Shown here: positions 46,377 to 53,854 of the stretch, piece by piece
Numbering within the stretch: the stretch's first letter is position 1
How the letters are laid out: each line of letters starts with the position of its first letter
Assembly (NCBI RefSeq): GCF_007990445.1
Contig: NZ_AP019841.1
Location: 1,984,001 to 2,048,000 of the forward strand
Direction: 5' to 3'
DNA from: Leptotrichia wadei
GTDB lineage: Bacteria > Fusobacteriota > Fusobacteriia > Fusobacteriales > Leptotrichiaceae
Length of the DNA: 64,000 bases
The notes under the pieces: model-generated
Told to the model about the DNA's origin: nothing
Database searches by the model: none
What the model saw: the letters and a program-made list of their open reading frames with translations, nothing else
Program-made: the position numbers and the translations under genes

Positions 46377-46438
46377 TAAAAAAATAATAAAAATAAGACT
46401 GCATGCAGCAGAATTAAAAGATCTGATAAAAAAAATAA

Positions 46439-46472
46439 GGAAATAGCTGAAATTTTACACTATTTCCTTTTA
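46439..46472. terminator. Terminator-like hairpin downstream of the LprI-like gene
   Basis: GGAAATAG (46439-46446)/CTATTTCC (46460-46467) followed by TTTT. Confidence 0.6.
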
Positions 46473-46545
46473 TAGTAAAACTTATTAAAAATAGAACTCA
46501 AAAACTATAATTATTTTACTCAAGCCCTAAATTTATTAGGATTTC

Positions 46546-46971
46546 TCATTTATTTAATTTATCGTATCTTTTTGCCAATTGCAATGCTCTGTCTTTTGTT
46601 ATTGATAATCTATCACTAGCGGCAAGTTCCCCAGCCATTCTTGGTCCTTCTTCTGCCTCATATTTATCGTACGCCTTCTGAACTTTAGTTTCTCTATCCT
46701 TTTTCCATTTTTGCTGTTCAGCTTTAAATTTTACTTTTTCCTTTGCTGGCAGTTTTTTTAGAATCAAATCATAGACTTTATTCATTTCTTTTTCCCATTC
46801 AGTATCCAAATCTAGTGAAGCATTTATCATATCAGCTCTTACTCCACTATCCCATCCAGCCTGTGCTTTTTCTTCTAAAGTTTTCATTCTTTTTGTCAAT
46901 TCATTTTCATATTTCCCTGCAAATGCAACAGCTCCTAAAAGTAATAATCCTGCTATTAATAATTTTCTCAT
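46546..46971 (-). CDS. LprI-like exported protein (DUF1311 type)
   Basis: 141 residues with signal peptide MRKLLIAGLLLLGAVAFA. The mature helical part carries the LprI/DUF1311 pattern: DLDTEWEKEMNKVYDLILKKLPAKEKVKFKAEQQKWKKDRE, then ALQLAKRYDKLN. In mycobacteria LprI inhibits lysozyme; here the family match is moderate and the usual cysteines are absent. A lipoprotein paralogue is encoded at 49281-49802. GGAGTTGATA precedes the ATG. Confidence 0.7.
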   Translation of the reverse strand: MRKLLIAGLLLLGAVAFAGKYENELTKRMKTLEEKAQAGWDSGVRADMINASLDLDTEWEKEMNKVYDLILKKLPAKEKVKFKAEQQKWKKDRETKVQKAYDKYEAEEGPRMAGELAASDRLSITKDRALQLAKRYDKLNK

Positions 46972-47056
46972 TTTTTATCAACTCCTATTTTTTGTATTTT
47001 GCATTAAATCACAAACCTCTTTTTTAATCAACTTAATTTTCAACAAAATTCAGATA

Positions 47057-47398
47057 TTAATTATATCCTGTTGGACAATAATCCTTTAATATATATGGAA
47101 AAATTATATTCCCGTCCTTATCAATTTCAACCATTGTTTGAAGTTTTGTATCAAAAGTAAATCTTCTGTCATCTCCAGTATCTTTAGTTCCATATTCAAC
47201 GGTAAATCCATTTTTTGCTACAGTTATAGGTTCGTCCCATCCGCCGTCATCCTCGCCACGTAAATACCACTTTTCATTTTTTTTAAATATTTCAAGACCT
47301 TGATATTTTCCTGCTGCTTTTTCCAAATTATGTTTTCCATCTGTAGTAACTTTTATCGCAAATGCTGGTATCACAGCTAACGCCATAATTAAAAACAA
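47057..47398 (-). CDS. Small exported protein, unknown, with doubtful start
   Basis: 113 residues from a TTG at 47398. In frame upstream lie I-I-K-K-V (ATT ATT AAA AAA GTA), which would complete a standard signal peptide ending AVIPAFA. A GAGCAGG lies at the right distance for an ATT start near 47410-47413, as if ATG had mutated to ATT. The mature part (KVTTDGKHNLEKAAGKYQGLEIFKKNEKWYL...) is hydrophilic with Gly/Asp-rich loops. No family recognised. It is one of the run of leftward exported-protein genes. Confidence 0.6.
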   Translation of the reverse strand: MFLIMALAVIPAFAIKVTTDGKHNLEKAAGKYQGLEIFKKNEKWYLRGEDDGGWDEPITVAKNGFTVEYGTKDTGDDRRFTFDTKLQTMVEIDKDGNIIFPYILKDYCPTGYN

Positions 47399-47459
47399 TA
47401 CTTTTTTAATAATTATTACCTGCTCTTTCTGTTTAAATTTATCATTTCTTAATCACAAC

Positions 47460-47933
47460 TTATTTATACAGTTTATAATAATCACGGTATAATTTATACA
47501 TTTCAGGATTATCTTCAGGGAAATCTTTCAAATGTTCAGGATCATCAATTTTATCATGATTTTCTCGTACAATACTAATTATTCTTTTCGTTTTTCTATT
47601 CAAAATTACTGGATCTTTTAATTTTGTATCGTATCCAACACAGATATATTCATCACAAAGCACATTTTTTTCCTTAACTGCATTTGTAATTCGTGGCGAC
47701 TCATTTTCATCTCCAGTATCAGAAGCGTAATCCCAGAACTGATAATTCCCGTTTTTCAATTTTTTGATTTCTATTGAAGTATCATCTGCTGATATCTCTC
47801 TTTTCAGCAATATTTCCTCATGCAGTTTTCCATCGCTTGTGAAAGGCAAATCATAACCTTTGTAACTAAATTCTTCTTCTGAAAACCCAATGACTCCCAT
47901 CAATAGCAATAATGCCATAATAATTTTTTTCAT
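47460..47933 (-). CDS. Exported protein, paralogue of 49964-50311
   Basis: 157 residues; signal peptide MKKIIMALLLLMGVIGFS. Core: DGKLHEEILLKREISADDTSIEIKKLKNGNYQFWD and VLCDEYICVGYDTKLKDPVIL, shared with the 49964-50311 product, including the two cysteines of CDE-x-IC. A unique acidic C-terminal tail of about 40 residues follows (DDPEHLKDFPEDNPEMYK). No known family. GGAGGGAACG ribosome site. Confidence 0.7.
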   Translation of the reverse strand: MKKIIMALLLLMGVIGFSEEEFSYKGYDLPFTSDGKLHEEILLKREISADDTSIEIKKLKNGNYQFWDYASDTGDENESPRITNAVKEKNVLCDEYICVGYDTKLKDPVILNRKTKRIISIVRENHDKIDDPEHLKDFPEDNPEMYKLYRDYYKLYK

Positions 47934-48042
47934 TTTCGTTCCCTCCGCTTTCTATTTTTTCTTCTTTGTTTATTTTTTCACTAATAATATATCATAACTT
48001 TATTAAAGAAAAATGAGAGTTTTTATTTTACTTATTATTTTT

Positions 48043-49239
48043 CTAGTCTGCTTTTACTGTTTCATAAACTTTATTTTTATCTCTTATTTCATATACATCC
48101 TTTTCATGATTATATTTCATGCCAAAACTTTCATAATCAGCACCCGCTAAAATTTTACCTTTAAAATAAACATTTCTTCTTCCTTTTGCATATTCAGTAT
48201 CGCCATATGCACTAAACTGATGGCTTTCTGCTTTTTCAAGTTTTTTAAATGCACCTTCATCTGTATCTAAGTAATAAACTACATTATACTTATTTATATA
48301 TTTGTCATTATATGTCGATAAATTATATGGATCAACCTTAGGAGCATCTTTTATTTTTACAAGTTTATGATTTTTTACAAAATACATACTGTCCTTATCG
48401 TGATACAAGTTAGTTTTGATTGCTAACTGTGAAAGATTTTCAATATCCACTTCCTTACCGTCTATCGGAACTATACTTCCGTCTTTCTCAACAATGTAAA
48501 ATCCATTTTTATCTTCTATAAGAAAATTGTCAACTAATCTGCTTATTTTCTTAAATGTTTTTACATCTATACCTTTTAATTTCTTATTTTCATAATAGAC
48601 ATTGTTTTTATCTTTTGAATAATATCCATTTACTACAGATCCAAAATCATATGTTAATTCAAATGTGTTTTTATCTGCTCCTTCTATTTTTTTATTTCCA
48701 TAGTAAACATTATTTTTATCCTTTATATAAGGAAGTTCTATTATCTTAATAGTGTCTCTATCAACACCCAATATTTTCTTACCCCCAAAATAAATATTAT
48801 TTTTATCTTTTGAAAAACCATCACTTCCTATTTGGAATGTAGGTAAATCTGCTCCTATTATTTTTCTATTTGAATAATAAATATTGTTTTTATCTTTTGA
48901 ATACAATTGATTTATCACTTCATACGTCTGAGGATCATACGGTAATTTTTCCAGTACCAAATTATCACTATCTCCATCAATATTGTAAATTCCATTTTTA
49001 TCTTTTAGATATCGACGCGCACTCCCGCTAATATTTATAATTTGAAAAGTAATCGGATCTATTCCTTCTAATTTTTTCCACCCTCTATTTTCCCAGACAT
49101 AAACTCCATTTTTATCTTTTGCATATACAGCATCTATTTCCTGAAATGTTGCTTTATCTATTTTTGGATTACTTCCTGCATAACTTATATTTACTGATAA
49201 AATCATAATTACAAATATTTTAAAAACTTTATTTTTCAT
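48043..49239 (-). CDS. DKNYY-repeat exported protein
   Basis: 398 residues; signal peptide (IFVIMILSVNISYAG). The body consists of about nine repeats of the DKNYY type: YSKDKNNIYYSNRKIIGADLPTFQ-like units in which D-K-N-x-x-Y-Y is followed by a G-x-D-x-x-T-F turn. This matches the DKNYY family of surface or periplasmic repeat proteins of unknown function. It stands alone among other leftward exported-protein genes. GGAGAAAC precedes the ATG. Confidence 0.82.
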   Translation of the reverse strand: MKNKVFKIFVIMILSVNISYAGSNPKIDKATFQEIDAVYAKDKNGVYVWENRGWKKLEGIDPITFQIINISGSARRYLKDKNGIYNIDGDSDNLVLEKLPYDPQTYEVINQLYSKDKNNIYYSNRKIIGADLPTFQIGSDGFSKDKNNIYFGGKKILGVDRDTIKIIELPYIKDKNNVYYGNKKIEGADKNTFELTYDFGSVVNGYYSKDKNNVYYENKKLKGIDVKTFKKISRLVDNFLIEDKNGFYIVEKDGSIVPIDGKEVDIENLSQLAIKTNLYHDKDSMYFVKNHKLVKIKDAPKVDPYNLSTYNDKYINKYNVVYYLDTDEGAFKKLEKAESHQFSAYGDTEYAKGRRNVYFKGKILAGADYESFGMKYNHEKDVYEIRDKNKVYETVKAD

Positions 49240-49280
49240 AACTAATGTTTCTCCTTCATTATTTTTTTAATCTGTAAATA

Positions 49281-49802
49281 TTATTTATTATTTAATAAAT
49301 CATATCTTTTTGCCAATTCTAAAGTTCTTTTCTCTATTCCACTTGCCCAGGCATTTCCTCCTAGAGTTCCTGATATTGTTCCACCTTCTGACTCTTCAGT
49401 ACTTTTTTCAACATCTTCCTTAACTTTTTTTAACCATTCTTCCTGCTCTTTTTGCAATTTTGCCTTTTCATTTTCTGATAATTTTGATAATAACAATTCA
49501 TAAACCTTTTTCATTTCTGTTTCCCATGAATCTCCTAATTTTTGAATTGCATTATTCATGTCTGCTGTCACTCCAGAATCCAAAACTGGCTGAATTTCCT
49601 TTTTTACTGCTTCCATTCTTTCCAATATTTGAGTTTCATAACTGCTTTCTGATTTTATGCTGCTTGAAGAAACTGCCGTTGTTTTATTAACTTCTTGCTT
49701 TATTTCCGTTTCTTTCGTTTCCTTTTTTTCATCTTTTCCAGATTTTGAACATGCGACAACTCCCATTAATAGTACTGTTAATGTAAAAAATAGTTTTTTC
49801 AT
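49281..49802 (-). CDS. LprI-like lipoprotein
   Basis: 173 residues; lipoprotein signal with lipobox GVVAC (Cys about 18). A charged low-complexity linker (GKDEKKETKETEIK...) leads to an LprI/DUF1311-like domain: DSWETEMKKVYELLLSKLSENEKAKLQKEQEEWLKKVKED and RTLELAKRYDLLNNK. It is paralogous to 46546-46971, sharing the W-E-x-E-M-x-K-V-Y and ELAKRYD-LN motifs. Possible envelope lysozyme inhibitor by family analogy. Confidence 0.7.
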   Translation of the reverse strand: MKKLFFTLTVLLMGVVACSKSGKDEKKETKETEIKQEVNKTTAVSSSSIKSESSYETQILERMEAVKKEIQPVLDSGVTADMNNAIQKLGDSWETEMKKVYELLLSKLSENEKAKLQKEQEEWLKKVKEDVEKSTEESEGGTISGTLGGNAWASGIEKRTLELAKRYDLLNNK

Positions 49803-49963
49803 AAGTTTTTCTCCATTTTTTTATTATTCAATTTTTCATTAATTATTATATCGTAAATTTATTAAAGAAAAATGAGAGTCACAAACAACAACATCTATTG
49901 CTATACAATTATTTTTTTGTTCTTTTTTTGCCTATTTCTCTCTCCTTGTTAAATGTACGAATT

Positions 49964-50311
49964 TTACCATTCAGGATAAATAACTCTCATATCTTCAGGA
50001 TCTATGAATACTGCCTTTTTCAATTCCACATCATATCCAATGCAGATAGTTTCATCACAAATAGAATTTTTTTTCACTGTTGCTTTTTCAACAGATGCTT
50101 CACTGTCAGGCTCCTCAGAAGAACGTACGATTTCATACTCTCCATTTCCTGTTTTTCTTATTTCTAACTCTGTATCTTCCGAAACTATGCTTCTATTTAA
50201 CAATTTTTCTTCATGTAATTTCCCATCTGTATTAAATTTTAAATCAAGTCCTGCCGCTCCATAACTTATTGCTCCTATTAGCAGTATTGCCATTAATAGC
50301 ATTTTTTTCAT
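49964..50311 (-). CDS. Exported protein, paralogue of 47460-47933
   Basis: 115 residues; signal peptide MKKMLLMAILLIGAISYG. Shares FNTDGKLHEEKLLNRSIVSEDTELEIRKTGNGEYE and SICDETICIGYDVELKKAVF with the longer paralogue but lacks its acidic tail. Two conserved cysteines may form a disulfide. Function unknown. GGAAGATTTG before the ATG. Confidence 0.7.
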   Translation of the reverse strand: MKKMLLMAILLIGAISYGAAGLDLKFNTDGKLHEEKLLNRSIVSEDTELEIRKTGNGEYEIVRSSEEPDSEASVEKATVKKNSICDETICIGYDVELKKAVFIDPEDMRVIYPEW

Positions 50312-50636
50312 ACAAATCTTCCTCCCTGTTTATTTTATTAATATTATACCATATAATTTTTTAAAAAAAATACAATTATAACAATTTTAGTTTAAATGTC
50401 ATATTTTTATGATTTATTCATCAATCCTTGTATTCCTTGCCTTAAATTGTTTATCCATTTTTTAATTATTTAAATTTTAGCTGATTTTTGAAGTAACATA
50501 AATTGAAATGATTGATTTGTCTTGAATTTTTTGGCAAGGGGATTAGAATCCCCTTGTTAATAATAAAATTAATTTTAAATTTATAAATTTAAACTGCTGA
50601 ATTGATTTATTGCTATTTTTTGAATAAAAAACTGCA
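50312..50636. other. Intergenic stretch with palindrome and a possible gene scar
   Basis: Contains the hairpin CAAGGGG (50535-50541)/CCCCTTG (50550-50556), equal to the core of the palindrome at 41844-41863. A minus-strand run, WINNLRQGIQGLMNKS followed by a stop (near 50415-50460), could be the last codons of a lost gene. Confidence 0.4.
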
Positions 50637-50981
50637 TTACTTGACTAAAAGACAAGAAGTATTTCTTCCATTTTGTTTAAGCGTCATGTGATTTCCCTTT
50701 ATATGGATTTTGACATTTTCATCGCTATATTTTTCTCCATTTGAAGATTCAACCCTATTCAACTGCCATTTTTTATATGTTTTCATATCCAAAAGCTGAA
50801 CTGTTTCATCTGTAATATAATTTACAGTATATATTTTTTTTTTGCAGTTAAATTTTTTAAATACAACTTCCCTGCGTTTATCATTTATAACAGGATTTTT
50901 TCTTTTAACAGCTCCATTTAAAACACATCCTATTAATAATATCCCAAATAACATTATTGTTAATTTTTTTGATATTTTCAT
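50637..50981 (-). CDS. MliC-like lysozyme-inhibitor lipoprotein
   Basis: 114 residues; lipoprotein signal with lipobox LLIGC (Cys about 19). The mature part fits the MliC/PliC pattern: a first Cys (FNCKKKIYTVNY), then QLNRVESSNGEKYSDENVKIHIKGNHMTLKQNGRNTSC. In this the S-x-G-x-K-Y-S loop, the K-G-N block and the terminal Cys correspond to the C-type lysozyme inhibitor fold. Predicted to be tethered to a membrane and protect peptidoglycan from host lysozyme. Match judged by eye. Confidence 0.65.
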   Translation of the reverse strand: MKISKKLTIMLFGILLIGCVLNGAVKRKNPVINDKRREVVFKKFNCKKKIYTVNYITDETVQLLDMKTYKKWQLNRVESSNGEKYSDENVKIHIKGNHMTLKQNGRNTSCLLVK

Positions 50982-51026
50982 AAAAATTCCCGCTTTCCCT
51001 TTTTTATTTTCAATAAAGTTAAAACA

Positions 51027-51674
51027 TTAAACATTATGAACTCTTACTCCATATCTGAAATATTTTCTCCAGTATGGACTCTTTAACGATGACATTACAA
51101 CTCCTTTTGAAGATGAAGCATTAATAAAAAGTGTGTTACCAACATAAACTGCTGTATGATTTGTTCTATTTCCAGGCTTAAAGAAAACAATATCTCCCGA
51201 TCTCAAGTTTTTGGCTGAGACTCTTGTCCCTTGCTTTACTTGCTGTGTTGAAACTCTTGGAAGCTCCTTATTGAAAACTTCACGATAGACTCTACGTGTC
51301 AATGCTGAACAATCTATACCCTTTCTAGAATCTCCTCCTAATACATATCTTGTCCCACGCCACTTGCTATAGGAAGTTAAAAGTTTTTTTTCTACAGCCG
51401 CTCTTTTTCTTTCTTGAGTTGATCCCGAAGTCATCGCCTTTCTATGTCTTTGTCTTAATTCTGCCATTTTTGTCTCAACAAGATCACTTTTATTTTTCGC
51501 AGAAACTCCATAAATTCCGCTATTTCCACTACTATGAGCTTTTTTTACGTTTAAAGGCTTATGAGAAGTTTTAGATTTTACAGTTTTTTTCCCCTTCGAT
51601 GTTTTTGCATGAAGATTTGTTCCTACAAAAGTTGATAACATACATATCGCAGTCAAAAATTTATTTTTTTTCAT
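51027..51674 (-). CDS. NlpC/P60-family cell-wall peptidase
   Basis: 215 residues; signal peptide about 1-23, a basic linker, then one NlpC/P60 domain (about 100-215). Catalytic Cys122 is in GIDCSALTRRVY and His173 in RTNHTAVYVGN. The third polar position (His in Spr/NlpC) is Asn185 in LFINASSSKGV. RVSTQQVKQG and LRSGDIVFF are family hallmarks. It cleaves peptide stems of peptidoglycan (gamma-D-Glu-diaminoacid type). Start 51674 after GAAAGGAAT. Confidence 0.9.
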   Translation of the reverse strand: MKKNKFLTAICMLSTFVGTNLHAKTSKGKKTVKSKTSHKPLNVKKAHSSGNSGIYGVSAKNKSDLVETKMAELRQRHRKAMTSGSTQERKRAAVEKKLLTSYSKWRGTRYVLGGDSRKGIDCSALTRRVYREVFNKELPRVSTQQVKQGTRVSAKNLRSGDIVFFKPGNRTNHTAVYVGNTLFINASSSKGVVMSSLKSPYWRKYFRYGVRVHNV

Positions 51675-51739
51675 ATATTTTTTATTCCTTTCAAAATTAG
51701 TTTTTATAATATTTTTATCACATTAATTTTATCATTTTA

Positions 51740-51843
51740 GTGAATTACTCCAGCATTCACATTTATAACTTTTCTTCAATGTTTTATACAAAAATTGTAT
51801 CATAGATATATACTTTTTTCAATTTTTTTACAAAAAAAGTACA
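51740..51843. repeat. Internally deleted IS605-type relic
   Basis: GTGAATTACTCC (right-end boundary, as at 26450 and 1243) is followed after about 25 bases by the tnpB promoter block: ATACAAAAATTGTAT, TTTTTTCAATTTTTTTACAA and AAAAAAG (compare 27746-27800). The whole tnpB gene is missing between them. Confidence 0.6.
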
Positions 51844-51945
51844 CTAAACAAATTTAAAAATTACATTAATTAACTTACTAGACTATAAAAAGGGAGTCAA
51901 AACTCCCCTTATTAAATAAATTTGCCTAACTATAATTCAAAATTT

Positions 51946-52731
51946 TTATTTATTAACTTTTTCAAATGTCAAAGTTTTTCCCTTATCTGTTGTCAAAATC
52001 AAAGTTTTTTGATCAGATAACTTAACTTTTTTAGAATTTCCTAAAAGTTCCAAAAATTCCCTTTCAACTTTCATAAGATTTTCAGGGCCTGCCATTCTTG
52101 TTGAACCAAGAGGACCAATTTTAATATTATTATCAGTTATTTCACAATTTCCAAAATAATTGTTTATTCCTGAATTTCCATTTATTCTGTTTTCACTAAA
52201 TGAAATGGTAATACCCTCTTCGCTTTCTGAAATTAATTTGCTGACATCTTTTCCATCCATGTTCAAAAGTTTCCAGCTTGTATCTTGCAACTGTTTATTC
52301 AATGTCAAGACTTTAAAAGTCCAGATTTCCTTTTTATTCTTGCTCAAAGTTAAAGTGCTGGCATTATAGCTGATTTTTGGAGAAGATTGTAAAATATCAA
52401 AGAAATTTTGTTCAATGCTCATTAATTCTTCTGGACCTGCCATCAAAGTTGTAGCCACGCCAGCTGATAAAGTCGAGTTATTTTTAATTTTATAATTTCC
52501 AAAATAATTATTTATCCCAGAAAATCCATTAATTTTGTCGCCTGAAAAATTAATTGTAACTTTACCACCCTTCGGAATTTCAACATTTTTTCCATTTCGA
52601 TTAATTTGCACCAATTCCCACGAAGTTTCATTTAAGTTATAGATTTTTTTTCTTTTAGAATATGCACTTAAAACAAAGCAATTTAACAAAAAGACTGTAA
52701 AAATTCCAATTAAAATAGACATTTTTTTCAT
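51946..52731 (-). CDS. Tandem META-domain (HslJ-like) exported protein
   Basis: 261 residues; N-terminal signal sequence with the cysteine in LLNCFVLSA. Two META/DUF306 domains follow: ETSWELVQINRNG...INGFSGINNYFGNYKI...TTLMAGPEELM, then DTSWKLLNMDGKDV...INGNSGINNYFGNCEI...STRMAGPENLM. The conserved G-x-N-x-Y-x-G and T-R/L-M-A-G-P motifs appear in each. HslJ-type META proteins are outer-membrane or periplasmic and linked to stress or novobiocin resistance. The duplication is internal and fairly recent. Confidence 0.85.
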   Translation of the reverse strand: MKKMSILIGIFTVFLLNCFVLSAYSKRKKIYNLNETSWELVQINRNGKNVEIPKGGKVTINFSGDKINGFSGINNYFGNYKIKNNSTLSAGVATTLMAGPEELMSIEQNFFDILQSSPKISYNASTLTLSKNKKEIWTFKVLTLNKQLQDTSWKLLNMDGKDVSKLISESEEGITISFSENRINGNSGINNYFGNCEITDNNIKIGPLGSTRMAGPENLMKVEREFLELLGNSKKVKLSDQKTLILTTDKGKTLTFEKVNK

Positions 52732-52843
52732 TTTAAATACCTCTTTCCTAATTTTTCTTAATTTTATTTCCTTCTTAACTAAAGAATAACATATATTTGT
52801 TAAAGAAAAATGAGAAAACGGAAATCTTTACTTTTTATTTTTT

Positions 52844-53566
52844 CTACCAAGCTGAATTTATTAAAACTTCTTCTCCATATCCACCATTCATTTTTTGAGG
52901 ATTTGTAGAATTGTAAGCTCTTTGAACTCTTATTCCACGAATTCCTAATTCTCTTGCAGCTAAAATATCATCGTCGCTGTCACCATAGTGGATTGAAACA
53001 TTATGTTTTTTCATGTAAAATGATTTGTCATATTTGTACCCACCTGTCGGAGTATCAGCTGTGTATTCTACATAAACTTCTTCTGGTAAATCAAAGTATC
53101 TTTGCAATGTTTTTGATAATTTTGTTGAAGTATAGTTTTTATCTTTTGAATGTTTTGTTCTTCCTGTAATAAAAAATATGTGATCTCCTCTTTCCAAATG
53201 CATTTTAATTAAATCTTTTGCAGATTGTTTTGGAATTGAGTGTTCATCTCCGTTTTCAGCAACATAATCCCAAAATTTTTGATTATACAAATAACTTGCA
53301 GCTCCTCTTTTATCTCCTGGAATTTGGAAATGATATTGCCCATAATTAAAATAACCGCTTGAATGCACCAATGTATCATCAATATCAAAACTTACATTAA
53401 TAGGGCCTTTCCCTTCTAAACTTTTCTTAATGTCATCAACAGATACAAAATGAACAGCCTTCTGAACTTTGTCTGTCGAATAAAATCCTTCGTGAGTATA
53501 AGGAACTTTTGGTCCTGCTGCAAATATTACAGATGCAGCAAATAAAAATAATAATGCCTTTTTCAT
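52844..53566 (-). CDS. aphA: Class B acid phosphatase
   Basis: 240 residues with a signal peptide ending IFAAG. HAD-type core: FDIDDTLVHSSGYF (nucleophile Asp61, acid/base Asp63), FFITGRTKHS, a lysine in YKYDKSFYMKK and IHYGDSDDDILAA. GYFNYGQYHF and WDYVAENGDEHSIPK are typical of AphA. Periplasmic non-specific phosphomonoesterase that releases phosphate from nucleotides and sugar phosphates. AGGAGGAAATG precedes the ATG. Confidence 0.92.
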   Translation of the reverse strand: MKKALLFLFAASVIFAAGPKVPYTHEGFYSTDKVQKAVHFVSVDDIKKSLEGKGPINVSFDIDDTLVHSSGYFNYGQYHFQIPGDKRGAASYLYNQKFWDYVAENGDEHSIPKQSAKDLIKMHLERGDHIFFITGRTKHSKDKNYTSTKLSKTLQRYFDLPEEVYVEYTADTPTGGYKYDKSFYMKKHNVSIHYGDSDDDILAARELGIRGIRVQRAYNSTNPQKMNGGYGEEVLINSAW

Positions 53567-53602
53567 AACATTTCCTCCTATATATTTTTTTTATTTTTTT
53601 TA

Positions 53603-53761
53603 TTATCTTATAGGTTCACAGCCTATAAATTCTCCCTTTGCCGTATAAGTACACAAATTTCCCGCTTTTTCTCTTCCATCACCTTTAGGAATCTTGAAAT
53701 AAGAGCAGCTAGATGATAATACTGCTAAAACTAATGTTAGAAGCATTGTTACCTTTTTCAT
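53603..53761 (-). CDS. Small lipoprotein
   Basis: About 52 residues from the ATG at 53761, which has GAGGAGGA upstream. Signal MKKVTMLLTLVLAVLSSSC with lipobox Cys, then a short mature part containing two more cysteines (NLCTYTAKGEFIGCEPIR). Unknown function; leftward, between aphA and gapN. Confidence 0.65.
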   Translation of the reverse strand: MKKVTMLLTLVLAVLSSSCSYFKIPKGDGREKAGNLCTYTAKGEFIGCEPIR

Positions 53762-53814
53762 AGGAAAATCCTCCTCTAAAATAATTTTCATTTAAAATTT
53801 TAAAAATTAAATGT

Positions 53815-53846
53815 AAAAAAAAGATGCTTTCCCGAAAGAAAACATC
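53815..53846 (-). terminator. Terminator after gapN
   Basis: Leftward GATGTTTTC/GAAAGCATC (one mismatch) with a TTTCGG loop, then a long T run. Confidence 0.75.
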
Positions 53847-53854
53847 CCTTAATT

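Noticed and set aside
46409-46420. Palindrome CTGCATGCAG as an operator
   Set aside because: Isolated between terminators, with no promoter or gene start close enough to be controlled by it.
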